10,873 nucleotides of DNA from Bacillota bacterium (GTDB lineage Bacteria > Bacillota_A > Clostridia > Lachnospirales > WQUN01): assembly GCA_009786175.1 (NCBI GenBank), contig WQTQ01000150.1, forward strand, positions 1 to 10,873, read 5' to 3'. This document shows positions 5,501 through 10,873 of the stretch, in pieces; within the stretch, counting starts at the first letter, position 1; the number at the start of each line of letters is the position of its first letter. A model generated the notes under the pieces. It made no database searches, had not been told where the DNA came from, and was given only the letters and a program-made list of their open reading frames with translations. The position numbers were made by a program, and so were the translations under genes.

Positions 5501-6972
5501 TGACCAATGTTGGTTAATGTGTTTGGCATTGTTAAGCTGCCGGTTAGCCCTAAATGTTCAAATGCGCTGTTTGCTATGCGAGTAACATTTACGCCGTTAA
5601 TTTGTGACGGTATGATTAAATTGTTCATGGGGCCTGTATAGGCATGGATGGTACCGGTAGCCGCATCAAATGAAAAATGGTGATTAGCCGAGACTACCCA
5701 TGTTCCGTCACTGCGGAAAACTTGGACAGGTGTGCTTCTGCTTGTAGTTGTGCCGTCACCAAGTTGACCGGACGCGTTTCCGCCCCAGGCCCATACAGAG
5801 CCGTTTTGGCCGATGGCAACACTATGGGTTCCGCCGGCAGCAACTCTTGAGATTGCGGTGTTTATTCCTTGTGTAAGCACCATGTTAAAATTGTTACCTG
5901 TTCCGGTAGATGCTGTAGTCCCGTTGCCTAACTGGCCATGGCTGTTACTTCCCCAGGCAAATACGTCGCCGGAGGTATTAACTGCAAGCGAATGATTATG
6001 GCCTGCGGAAATATAATAAATATCCCGGTTATTGCTTGCGACATGATTGTTTAACGGGTAACCGCCATTTGCTCTGCGGTCTGCATTGGATACTGTCGAT
6101 GACGCAGTGCGGCCAACACGCCCATTTGTATTATCTGTACCGTAAGCATATATATTGCCATTTATTAATGTTAATGTAAAGTTGCTGCCACCGGAAGCCC
6201 TGTTAACCGAAGCTTCAACCATTGGATCAATTAATGGGGATATACTCCAGTTTAGGTATTGAAGAACACCTGTGGAGGATGTGGGCCTGGCAGATTGAAA
6301 CGAACTGTTACTGCCGGCAGACCACAAGCGGTTATCGTGGCTTATGGCAAGAGAGTGATTGGCACCTGCAGAAATTAATCTGGCATTAGCAGCCGGATTG
6401 CCTACGGTACGTGTTGGCGGTAAAACAGTATTGGTTGTGTTGTTGGTGGCGGTTTGACCAAAATGGTTTCCTCCAAAACCCCAAATCTCGTTTCCGCTTC
6501 GTACAAGTACATGCGACTCACCTGCCGCAACTTCGTTTACAGTAGGCAGGCCGGATACAACCGCGGGCGTATGGCGTCTGTTGCCCGGGGTGTTGGCCGG
6601 GGCTAATCCCAATTGGCCATGGGTATTGTCACCCCATGCAAATAGCTGGCCGCCTATAACAGCATAGCTGCTAAGGTACCCGGCTGCTACATAGGAAGCG
6701 ATCCCTGCTAAAGGTACTTGTACGGGTACATTGTTGACAGCGGCGAAATTGTTGTTTACCCCCAACTGACCACGCTCATTACTGCCCCATGCCCAAACCT
6801 CACCGTTGGAAAGACGTACCAGTGTGTGGTGTGTTCCCACAGCAACTTGCACGGCAGTTACATTAGTGCTTGCTTCGGTAACATTGGGCATAAAGCCAAT
6901 GGTGGCCAGTGCCATAACAAATGTAAGAGCAAAACATAAGACTCTTTTCATTGTTTCCTTTTTGTAGTTCAT
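2533..6972 (-). CDS. Large secreted protein: RCC1 propeller, six BspA/LRR_5-type modules, Cu-amine-oxidase-N1-like C-terminus
   Basis: The 1479-residue product starts with a signal peptide (basic MKR, hydrophobic core about 11-27, likely cleavage after TEAS or nearby). Residues ~38-420 hold seven RCC1 repeats (xxVAAGxxHSLAxxxxGxVWAWGxNxxGQLG), the number needed for one closed beta-propeller; repeats 4 and 5 are the most degenerate. Residues ~430-1305 hold six modules of about 120-165 residues. Each opens with a strand ending ITGF, continues with IPSSIxGxPV, LRR_5 units (LTSIxIPASVxxIGxxAF) and closes with FRIYFPxxxxGFTTPTWRGFP. A GTGDDNQGG-rich linker (1310-1334) leads to a domain like copper amine oxidase N1/stalk domains (VSLRAFA, IFLPFRAVSNIFGYDV). 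No LPXTG, SLH or dockerin is visible. AAGGAGG five bases before M1 supports that start; a second in-frame ATG at 6949-6951 (MKRVL) has AAGGAAA in front and gives a more usual signal peptide. A role in binding or adhesion is likely, the ligand unknown. Confidence 0.88.
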   Translation of the reverse strand: MNYKKETMKRVLCFALTFVMALATIGFMPNVTEASTNVTAVQVAVGTHHTLVRLSNGEVWAWGSNERGQLGVNNNFAAVNNVPVQVPLAGIASYVAAGYLSSYAVIGGQLFAWGDNTHGQLGLAPANTPGNRRHTPAVVSGLPTVNEVAAGESHVLVRSGNEIWGFGGNHFGQTATNNTTNTVLPPTRTVGNPAANARLISAGANHSLAISHDNRLWSAGSNSSFQSARPTSSTGVLQYLNWSISPLIDPMVEASVNRASGGSNFTLTLINGNIYAYGTDNTNGRVGRTASSTVSNADRRANGGYPLNNHVASNNRDIYYISAGHNHSLAVNTSGDVFAWGSNSHGQLGNGTTASTGTGNNFNMVLTQGINTAISRVAAGGTHSVAIGQNGSVWAWGGNASGQLGDGTTTSRSTPVQVFRSDGTWVVSANHHFSFDAATGTIHAYTGPMNNLIIPSQINGVNVTRIANSAFEHLGLTGSLTMPNTLTNIGQRAFWGNNLTNIIVPSSVTSIGAYAFANNPNLVTAQFQHTDTTLLRTQGLGGILSNSDIFANTNANLRLYRLAGINPSFVVPPYFNRHWNVGAPGTGTNQGNFTFSLSGNAYTITGFVGNVPSGGNIMFPSTGPSGAPVRTIAGTVFQGITGAARSSITSITFQSPSSVTTIAANAFFGLPNLRSATIPASVQTIGATAFANCISLSEVHFEHVNGFDLRLNQIFASQSIFAGIPADTLRLTRPAGSDANSYVPFISPAGVTRNWFVGDGNAAWWNITPATGTGPVTITGFTGPNNLNSITIPSAIGERTVTGIAANVLTSANSPNLQEVVIPATVQTIANNAISGPNLVRVRLLHPDASTIQTIPANAFGHPDNRHANFRILFPAQSTGFTEPTWRGFPSQSDLLGAWEYTEWTGQGLIITGFTGTAATVQIPASIDGRPVRYIGPNIITNNAYLRELVIPASIVFISDNAINNAPNLEVVYLRHTNANVFTYFPETAFTGVHENFRLYFPIDSQGFTTPQWNGMRAFPQRWTYTISGGQVTITGFRGTEANVVIPSSIQGFPVRIIASETFRNNQTITSITIPASVTTIQPNAVFNCMNLSTVKLEHTNAAYLTSFAANAFTGISANFRIMFPYGATGFTTPVWQGYFAEPMTGETVLQYGYFEYTIRRVTLPGTGNVSSDEVVITRYMGSDTTVAIPSAINGIPVGGLGDAVFFHNTTVTLVTLPVSVRTIGSNTFAGATSLTSIDIPASVASIGNTAFMGASALATAFFNHSNGENVTFGDNTFTNTAPGFRIYFHANAAGFSTPTWRGFPAVPYGQALPPGTGDDNQGGNQPPVTQPRSFPVRTTDTFPGVTGQPILFRDGVGYVSLRAFAILIESDPSTEIMFNAPITGWATVLGRHTNGSEIALAVTSNDPRVAVTINGVQHSEIDLATWAGPLTGRARGQLRTINEGGNIFLPFRAVSNIFGYDVQMLDSNTVQFTALPAE

Positions 6973-6992
6973 TATTGCCTCCTTATGTGCTG

Positions 6993-7028
6993 GTTTGTAC
7001 TTTTAGAATTTGTAACAAGAGTACAAAC
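6993..7028. repeat. 8-bp inverted repeat in the leader of the large secreted-protein gene
   Basis: GTTTGTAC (6993-7000) and GTACAAAC (7021-7028) are perfect inverted copies with a 20-base spacer. They lie 10-45 bases downstream of the proposed -10 and end about ten bases before the AAGGAGG site, so the repeat could be an operator or an mRNA leader hairpin close to the ribosome binding site. Confidence 0.45.
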
Positions 7029-7044
7029 TTATTGTATTTTAAAA

Positions 7045-7073
7045 ATTTTACTGGAATTTCGGCAAAAAAACAA
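7045..7073 (-). promoter_or_regulatory. Candidate promoter of the large secreted-protein gene
   Basis: On the minus strand TTGTTT (7068-7073) and TAAAAT (7045-7050) stand 17 bases apart, giving a leader of roughly 65 bases before ATG. A TTGACA at 7104-7109, overlapping the permease stop codon, has no good -10 at 16-18 bases and was judged less likely. Confidence 0.5.
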
Positions 7074-7105
7074 GGCAGTTATATGTTGAATTCATTACAA
7101 ATCTG

Positions 7106-8326
7106 TCAAATTAAGCTAAGTCCAGGGCGTTTTATACCTAGTAATTTTTCTCCTATAAAGAAACTTAGTATGAATAGTCCAAGGGCAACGGCTAACATAA
7201 TCCCAATTATAAAGTAAAATTGTTGTATGTCTAACAGAGAAATAAGCATGCCGCCTACAAGACCGCCAAGTATTCCGGCAATGGCTGTCATGGAAGCCAA
7301 GACAGTTTGCGCCGTAGCTTTCAAATGTTCCGGAGCCAGGAAAAATACATAACTTGAACCCGACGGGATCATAAGCCCGTTACCGATACCATGTAATACA
7401 GATATGACAACTACTATGTTAAAACTGGCTGCAAAGCTAAGCAACACGCATTCTAGGACAAAAAAACCGGTTGCGACTATTATTAATACATATAGCGGGA
7501 ATTTTTTACGCAGCCTTTTTAGAAGCATCATTAACGGTATTTCTACCAATGCTTTTATACCCATTATAATTCCAAGCTGTTCTATGTTTCCGCCAACATC
7601 ATAAATCAAAAACGGCAAGAAAATCATCGCGCTTTGGAAAGGTATCCGCTGCACGACAGTAAATAAGATATATGTAACCAGATAGTAGTTCTTAAATAGT
7701 TGACCAATTTGCATTTTCTTAAATGTAAGTCTTTTTTTGTCTACCCCCTGGTCGTCTGTGCTTCCTTTTACAAAAATAATAAGCAAAAGCGGGGGAATTG
7801 TAAAAATGAGACTAATATAAAAGATAAACGCAGGCCCTGTTCGCGGGACAATAACTGTACCAAGGGCAAGAGCTACAATTGCAAAGCTAAGTGCGCCATA
7901 GGCGCGTAAGGCACCATAGTTAAGTTCTTCTTTTCTGCAATTTCTTAACATCCAGTTGTCTATAAGCGACATAACAGGCATTCTGAAAAACATTGTCAGC
8001 GGTATAAGCAGAAATAAAATAGAAACCCCTGCAATATTAAACCCGCTAACCCATGGAATTAATGCAAATAAAACGCCGCCAATGGCAAGCGTAGCAATAA
8101 TTACTTTTTTTAAAGACCGCAGTTTGTCGCTTAACATTCCCCAAAATGGGGATGAAAATATTCCAATACCGGAATTAAGTGCGGCTATTCTGCCAACCTG
8201 TTGAGGGTTGAATCCAATGGATTGTAAAAATACAGTTACATAACCGCCAAAAGTCATTGTAATAAAAAACGCAAAATTTATTGCGGCGTATTTGTAAAAC
8301 TGCTTCCGTTGTTGGTTTTCTTTCAT
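7106..8326 (-). CDS. Major facilitator superfamily permease (LacY/MFS_1-like)
   Basis: The 406-residue product has the length and hydrophobic pattern of a 12-helix MFS transporter in the cytoplasmic membrane, with a charged central cytoplasmic loop (about 187-215, FVKGSTDDQGVDKKR region) between two six-helix halves. The loop between helices 2 and 3 carries GMLSDKLRSLKK (63-74), the MFS motif A (GxxxDRxxRR type). The general look fits the MFS_1-like group that includes proton symporters for sugars and nucleosides. ATG is preceded by GAGGT nine bases upstream. It follows the isomerase gene by 109 bases on the same strand and probably supplies the substrate that the isomerase and oxidoreductase process; the inverted repeat in that gap may regulate it separately. 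The substrate itself cannot be deduced from sequence. Confidence 0.85.
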   Translation of the reverse strand: MKENQQRKQFYKYAAINFAFFITMTFGGYVTVFLQSIGFNPQQVGRIAALNSGIGIFSSPFWGMLSDKLRSLKKVIIATLAIGGVLFALIPWVSGFNIAGVSILFLLIPLTMFFRMPVMSLIDNWMLRNCRKEELNYGALRAYGALSFAIVALALGTVIVPRTGPAFIFYISLIFTIPPLLLIIFVKGSTDDQGVDKKRLTFKKMQIGQLFKNYYLVTYILFTVVQRIPFQSAMIFLPFLIYDVGGNIEQLGIIMGIKALVEIPLMMLLKRLRKKFPLYVLIIVATGFFVLECVLLSFAASFNIVVVISVLHGIGNGLMIPSGSSYVFFLAPEHLKATAQTVLASMTAIAGILGGLVGGMLISLLDIQQFYFIIGIMLAVALGLFILSFFIGEKLLGIKRPGLSLI

Positions 8327-8368
8327 TGGTTCGATACCTCAATAATTAATAATATGAAACAGCCGGGT

Positions 8369-8413
8369 TTTTGCGCAACTTTAAAATAATTCTTGTATCA
8401 AAGTTGCGCAAAA
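8369..8413. promoter_or_regulatory. 14-bp perfect inverted repeat containing two TTGCGCAA palindromes
   Basis: TTTTGCGCAACTTT (8369-8382) and AAAGTTGCGCAAAA (8400-8413) are perfect inverted copies with a 17-base spacer. Each arm contains the self-complementary TTGCGCAA (8371-8378 and 8404-8411), with centres 33 bp apart, about three helical turns, so two dimers could bind the same face. No T run follows on the minus strand, so it is not a standard terminator. Weak -10-like TATTAT (8349-8354) lies 18 bases after the inner TTGCGC in the permease direction. An operator pair or an mRNA processing/stability hairpin between the isomerase and permease genes are the two readings. Confidence 0.55.
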
Positions 8414-8435
8414 TACCCCCTGCTATCAAATCTCT

Positions 8436-9260
8436 TTATTTACCGCCGCGGCCCCTAAACCAATTTGCGGATGCGGCCAAAGCAGCTACAGGATCGTTGG
8501 GGAAACGCTCGTTGTCTAAATATTCCACGATATACCAGCGAACGCCAGCATCTTTACGGCAAACCTCAAAGTATTCGTCCCAATCAATTTCGCAATTTTC
8601 TGCGTCAAAAAATGTGCTGCGTTCTTTAGAAGAATACGGCTTCATATGAACGGTAACGCCACGGCCCGGATATTTTTTCAACAAGGCTGTCATGTCACCG
8701 CCGCCACGCATTCCGTTACCGTTGTCGTTTTGCATAACAACGGTGGACGGTGTGTTTTGGGCAATAATATCCCACGGTAATTCGCCGGTGTCGTCTGTCG
8801 GACGGAATTCTGTTGCGTGATTATGATACCCGGTAACCATGCCGTACTCTGCAAGCACGTCTGCAACCCATGTTAACTGCTGTGCGAACTCTAAGCAGCT
8901 TTCCTTTGTAAATAAGGTTTCGTCCGGCATCCAAGGAACAATTAAAAATTGGTTGCCAAGAACTTTATGGTAGGTAATTGTTGCGTGGATATTGTTTGGC
9001 GATAAAAATTCCCAAGGTGTGTGCCATCCTGCAACTTGTAAACCGGCTTCGTCCAGGGCGTACTTAACTTCTTGCGCGGTATATCTAAACCCGCCCGCAA
9101 ATTCTACGCCGTCGTACCCGGCTTTTTTCACCATTTTTAATGTGCCTCTAAGGTCCTTAGACAGTTGGTCTGCAACTACAAAAAGCTGGCACGCAAGTGG
9201 TAATTTTGTTTCAAATGTGGGTTGTTGGTTGGTTCCCCATCCCGGTGGTAATTTGCTCAT
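8436..9260 (-). CDS. Sugar phosphate isomerase/epimerase-like TIM-barrel protein
   Basis: The 274-residue cytoplasmic protein belongs to the xylose isomerase-like TIM-barrel (AP endonuclease 2) superfamily. Visible signatures in order are GYDGVEFAGG (48-57), GWHTPW (78-83), YHNHATEF (145-152), QNDNGN (177-182), VHMKPY (204-209) and YIVEY (243-247). By family precedent E152, D179, H205 and E246 are the likely ligands of a divalent metal used to isomerise, epimerise or dehydrate a sugar or inositol derivative. The start has AAGGAGG seven bases upstream (9268-9274). It lies 151 bases after the oxidoreductase gene and 109 before the permease, all on one strand, a combination typical of small sugar/polyol catabolic clusters. 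The N-terminal MSKLPPGWGTNQQP is an unusual extension before the first strand. The exact reaction is not predictable. Confidence 0.85.
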   Translation of the reverse strand: MSKLPPGWGTNQQPTFETKLPLACQLFVVADQLSKDLRGTLKMVKKAGYDGVEFAGGFRYTAQEVKYALDEAGLQVAGWHTPWEFLSPNNIHATITYHKVLGNQFLIVPWMPDETLFTKESCLEFAQQLTWVADVLAEYGMVTGYHNHATEFRPTDDTGELPWDIIAQNTPSTVVMQNDNGNGMRGGGDMTALLKKYPGRGVTVHMKPYSSKERSTFFDAENCEIDWDEYFEVCRKDAGVRWYIVEYLDNERFPNDPVAALAASANWFRGRGGK

Positions 9261-9280
9261 TATAAATCCTCCTTCATAAT

Positions 9281-9400
9281 GGGGCTCTGCCCCAAGCCCC
9301 GCCGCTACGCAGGGAATGAATCCCTGCCCCGCCGCTACGCAGGGAATGAATCCCTGCTCCGCTTCCTCGGCTTTGCCTGCGGGAAGCGACGGAGTCGCTT
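9281..9400. repeat. GC-rich REP-like block with a 30-bp tandem repeat and nested hairpins
   Basis: A 30-base unit occurs twice in tandem (9301-9330 and 9331-9360) with a single difference (CCCC versus CTCC near the end). Each unit includes GCAGGGA-ATGAA-TCCCTGC, a 7-bp hairpin (9309-9327, 9339-9357). The block is flanked by GGGGC-TCT-GCCCC (9281-9293) and AAGCGAC-GGA-GTCGCTT (9384-9400). It fills the gap between the oxidoreductase stop and the isomerase RBS and is much richer in G+C than its surroundings. Such extragenic palindromes can act on mRNA stability or transcription within an operon; no long T run marks a clear terminator. Confidence 0.7.
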
Positions 9401-9411
9401 ATTAAGTTACG

Positions 9412-10572
9412 TTACACAAATGGGTGTGGTGGGTATTCCAGCCCGCCAAAGGTTGTATCTTGATGCAGTATTGCGTTTGACTTACATAATTCAGGTATTT
9501 CATCGGCTGTAACTTCGCGTCCAAGAGTGTGGGACAGGAAGATACCTTCAGATATCAACATCGTTTGCAAGGCTATATGCGGAGTGTCAATTTGCTTGCA
9601 TTCGCCGCGCAATGAACCAATCCAATGTGCTTGTGAATTATTGTATACCCAGATTGACGGGTCAATTTTCCTGCGGCGATAGTGTTCCGCACCGACGTCA
9701 AGCCGTGACACGGCAGGGTAGCCTTCTATTTCCGAATAAAACGTAAGCGCGCTTTTGTCGTAGGCCCCAACAAATTGTAAACCGCCTTCGGAACCGTGTA
9801 TGGAAGATGTGGGGAATTCGCCGCCGTGTATTGCCCAACTTTCAATCATGTCCATAGAAAGACCGTCTTCGAATTTGATAAACCCGACTCCAAGCTCTTC
9901 TACATCAAAGCCGGACTCAACTCTGCGTTCCATTGCCAGCTCTTGGTAGACGGCACCGGATACGCGCGTAACTTTTGGTGTATCCAATAGGTATAGGAGC
10001 TGAGAAATGTGGTACACGCCCATATCATACAGCGCACCATGGCCTGCCCAGTGGGTTTGGTTAAATTCTTTTTCGCCATAGCCGTCTACAAAAGGACGAC
10101 CGCGGCGGCGGTAGCCGTAAGAACGGGCATGATACAACTTACCCAAACGACCGGCTTCAATTAATTTTTTTGCGCAATCCACATGGGGTCCATAAATTTG
10201 CGCAAGTTGAATGTGTAATTTTACACCAAATTTCTCGGCGGCGTCTTTCATTGCCGCGGCATCGATGTAGGACCCTGCCATTGGCTTTTCGCAATAACAA
10301 TGTTTTCCTGCTGCCATTACCGCAACAGACATAGGGGCATGAAGATTGTTATGTAGATTTACATCTACTGCCATAACATCGTCCCGCTTTAGCAGTTCCC
10401 TATAATCTGTGTAACGGTTTGGGATGTTCCATCTGTCGCAGAAAGCGTTTAACTTCTTTTCATCAATATCGCAGGCCGCGATAACCTTAACGCCCGGTAT
10501 TTCGTTGTACCGCTCCATGTGGCTGTGAGCAATAATACCGGTGCCGATTAAGGCGATGTTGACTTCATTCAT
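9412..10572 (-). CDS. Gfo/Idh/MocA-family NAD(P)-dependent oxidoreductase
   Basis: The 386-residue cytoplasmic enzyme has the family layout. An N-terminal Rossmann fold starts at VNIALIGTGIIAHSH (4-18) with the glycine-rich dinucleotide loop, D35 closes the second strand (AACD), and CEKPMA (94-99) carries the conserved catalytic K96. The C-terminal substrate domain contains GHGALYDMGVYHI (177-189). In many relatives this motif is DxGxH; here Y187 sits where that histidine would be and H188 follows, a pattern also found in the branch with a catalytic tyrosine, so D183 with Y187 or H188 may assist proton transfer. The reaction is presumably oxidation or epimerisation of a sugar or inositol hydroxyl. 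ATG has AAAGGAG eight bases upstream. It is the first gene of the putative three-gene cluster with the TIM-barrel isomerase and the MFS permease. Substrate not deducible. Confidence 0.88.
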   Translation of the reverse strand: MNEVNIALIGTGIIAHSHMERYNEIPGVKVIAACDIDEKKLNAFCDRWNIPNRYTDYRELLKRDDVMAVDVNLHNNLHAPMSVAVMAAGKHCYCEKPMAGSYIDAAAMKDAAEKFGVKLHIQLAQIYGPHVDCAKKLIEAGRLGKLYHARSYGYRRRGRPFVDGYGEKEFNQTHWAGHGALYDMGVYHISQLLYLLDTPKVTRVSGAVYQELAMERRVESGFDVEELGVGFIKFEDGLSMDMIESWAIHGGEFPTSSIHGSEGGLQFVGAYDKSALTFYSEIEGYPAVSRLDVGAEHYRRRKIDPSIWVYNNSQAHWIGSLRGECKQIDTPHIALQTMLISEGIFLSHTLGREVTADEIPELCKSNAILHQDTTFGGLEYPPHPFV

Positions 10573-10626
10573 TAAATGTCACTCCTTTGAGTTGTTTTGT
10601 ATCCACCGCGCAACAGCGATTAACAC

Positions 10627-10644
10627 AACAATATTAGTATTGTT
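10627..10644. repeat. 7-bp inverted repeat in the oxidoreductase leader
   Basis: AACAATA (10627-10633) and TATTGTT (10638-10644) pair around a TTAG spacer. It is AT-rich, so RNA folding would be weak; an operator half-site pair is equally possible. It lies about 55 bases before the oxidoreductase start. Confidence 0.35.
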
Positions 10645-10667
10645 TCCGATAGATTTAGTATATGTTA

Positions 10668-10704
10668 CCACGTGGGATAATAACATTGCAACAATAATTG
10701 TCAG
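10668..10704 (-). promoter_or_regulatory. Candidate promoter and overlapping CCACGTGG palindrome before the sugar cluster
   Basis: On the minus strand CTGACA (10699-10704) and TATTAT (10677-10682) are separated by 16 bases. The predicted start point, around 10670, falls inside the perfect palindrome CCACGTGG (10668-10675), itself loosely bracketed by ATGTTA and TAACAT. A repressor bound there would block initiation. It is the only good promoter candidate upstream of the three-gene cluster. Confidence 0.4.
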
Positions 10705-10712
10705 GAATCAAT

Positions 10713-10759
10713 AAAAACTTACCCCCTGATATTACATTGTGATATCAGGGGGTAAGTTT
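10713..10759 (-). terminator. Strong intrinsic terminator with an 18-bp stem
   Basis: AAACTTACCCCCTGATAT (10715-10732) and its exact complement (10742-10759) form an 18-bp stem with a 9-base loop. On the minus strand the stem runs into TTTTTATTG, so it would end transcription of the membrane-protein gene that stops at 10780. The plus-strand side has only three T, so it works mainly in the minus direction. Confidence 0.8.
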
Positions 10760-10779
10760 CAATGTCATTAAGTTAGGTG

Positions 10780-10873
10780 CTACACAAAAGCCAAAAAGCC
10801 CAGCAAAATCAACACAATAACAACAAAATATGGTATAATAAGTGCAAGCAAAACATAAGAAATATGAAAAAAC
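10780..10873 (-). CDS. C-terminal end of a membrane protein (partial)
   Basis: From the right edge an open minus-strand frame of 30 residues ends at TAG (10780-10782). Its last 25 residues (YVLLALIIPYFVVIVLILLGFLAFV, written here as YVLLALIIPYF then VVIVLILLGFLAFV) are almost entirely hydrophobic, like one membrane-spanning helix ending at the C-terminus. The intrinsic terminator 21 bases downstream on the same strand supports a real gene end. The family cannot be told from this fragment, and it may be a small single-helix protein or the last helix of a larger one. Confidence 0.5.
   Translation of the reverse strand, partial: FFHISYVLLALIIPYFVVIVLILLGFLAFV

Larger units (their letters stand above)
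10573..10779. other. Promoter/leader region of the oxidoreductase cluster
   Basis: Between the membrane-protein stop and the oxidoreductase ATG lie, in minus-strand order, a terminator (10713-10759), a candidate promoter (10677-10704), an 8-bp palindrome CCACGTGG (10668-10675) at the proposed start point and a 7-bp hairpin (10627-10644). There is no reading frame here on either strand that looks like a gene. Confidence 0.55.

Noticed and set aside
7104..7109. TTGACA overlapping the permease stop codon as the -35 of the large secreted-protein gene
   Set aside because: No acceptable -10 hexamer lies 16-18 bases downstream; TTGTTT-17-TAAAAT at 7045-7073 fits better.
9301..9360. The 30-base tandem repeat as a CRISPR array
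   Set aside because: The two units are directly adjacent with no spacer, and there are only two.
9279..9512. Plus-strand frame with a duplicated RRYAGNESL peptide
   Set aside because: The repeat peptide is just the translation of the 30-base tandem DNA repeat, and the frame overlaps the end of the oxidoreductase gene; no RBS or family match.

Overview
The window looks like a piece of a Gram-positive, probably clostridial (Bacillota), genome. The main genes on the minus strand have purine-rich Shine-Dalgarno sequences (AAGGAGG, AGGAGA, AAAGGAG) 5-9 bases before ATG, and sigma-A-like promoters can be proposed. The protein families (BspA-type LRR_5 repeats, a copper-amine-oxidase-N1-like C-terminal domain, a SWIM/AraC remnant, an IS200 remnant) are common in anaerobic Firmicutes. 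The assignment is an inference; there is no rRNA or taxonomic marker here. Every credible gene reads on the minus strand, so transcription runs from high to low coordinates.

Right edge to the middle (10873 to 7106): a partial membrane-protein gene ends at 10780 and is closed by a strong intrinsic terminator. A candidate promoter (about 10677-10704) then leads into three genes that look like one carbohydrate-utilisation cluster: a Gfo/Idh/MocA NAD(P)-dependent oxidoreductase, a sugar-phosphate isomerase/epimerase-like TIM barrel, and a 12-helix MFS permease. Together they would import a small polyol or sugar and oxidise/isomerise it. The substrate cannot be read from the sequence. The two intergenic gaps carry notable palindromes: a GC-rich tandem repeat between the first two genes, and a 14-bp inverted repeat with nested TTGCGCAA sites before the permease.

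Middle (6972 to 2533): a single 1479-residue secreted protein dominates. It has a signal peptide, seven RCC1 repeats (enough for one complete beta-propeller), six large BspA/LRR_5-type modules, a Gly/Pro/Asn linker and a C-terminal domain resembling copper amine oxidase N1/stalk domains. It has its own candidate promoter and a leader with an 8-bp inverted repeat. It is probably a surface or extracellular binding protein.

Left third (2522 to 1): a 130-bp MITE-like palindrome, a small HExxH metallopeptidase-like gene, an orphan plus-strand terminator, and then a decayed zone. The decayed zone holds a SWIM zinc-finger/AraC-type HTH chimeric reading frame interrupted by one in-frame TAA and cut off inside the second HTH, a pair of related palindromic repeats, other hairpins, and an IS200 element that keeps its left end but has lost the catalytic part of tnpA. 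At the extreme left a promoter points into a gene that starts MPSCKRC and leaves the window.

No tRNA, rRNA, CRISPR array or convincing plus-strand protein gene was seen. The most distinctive item is the RCC1-propeller/LRR_5/stalk-domain fusion. The most informative broken gene is the SWIM-AraC pseudogene.
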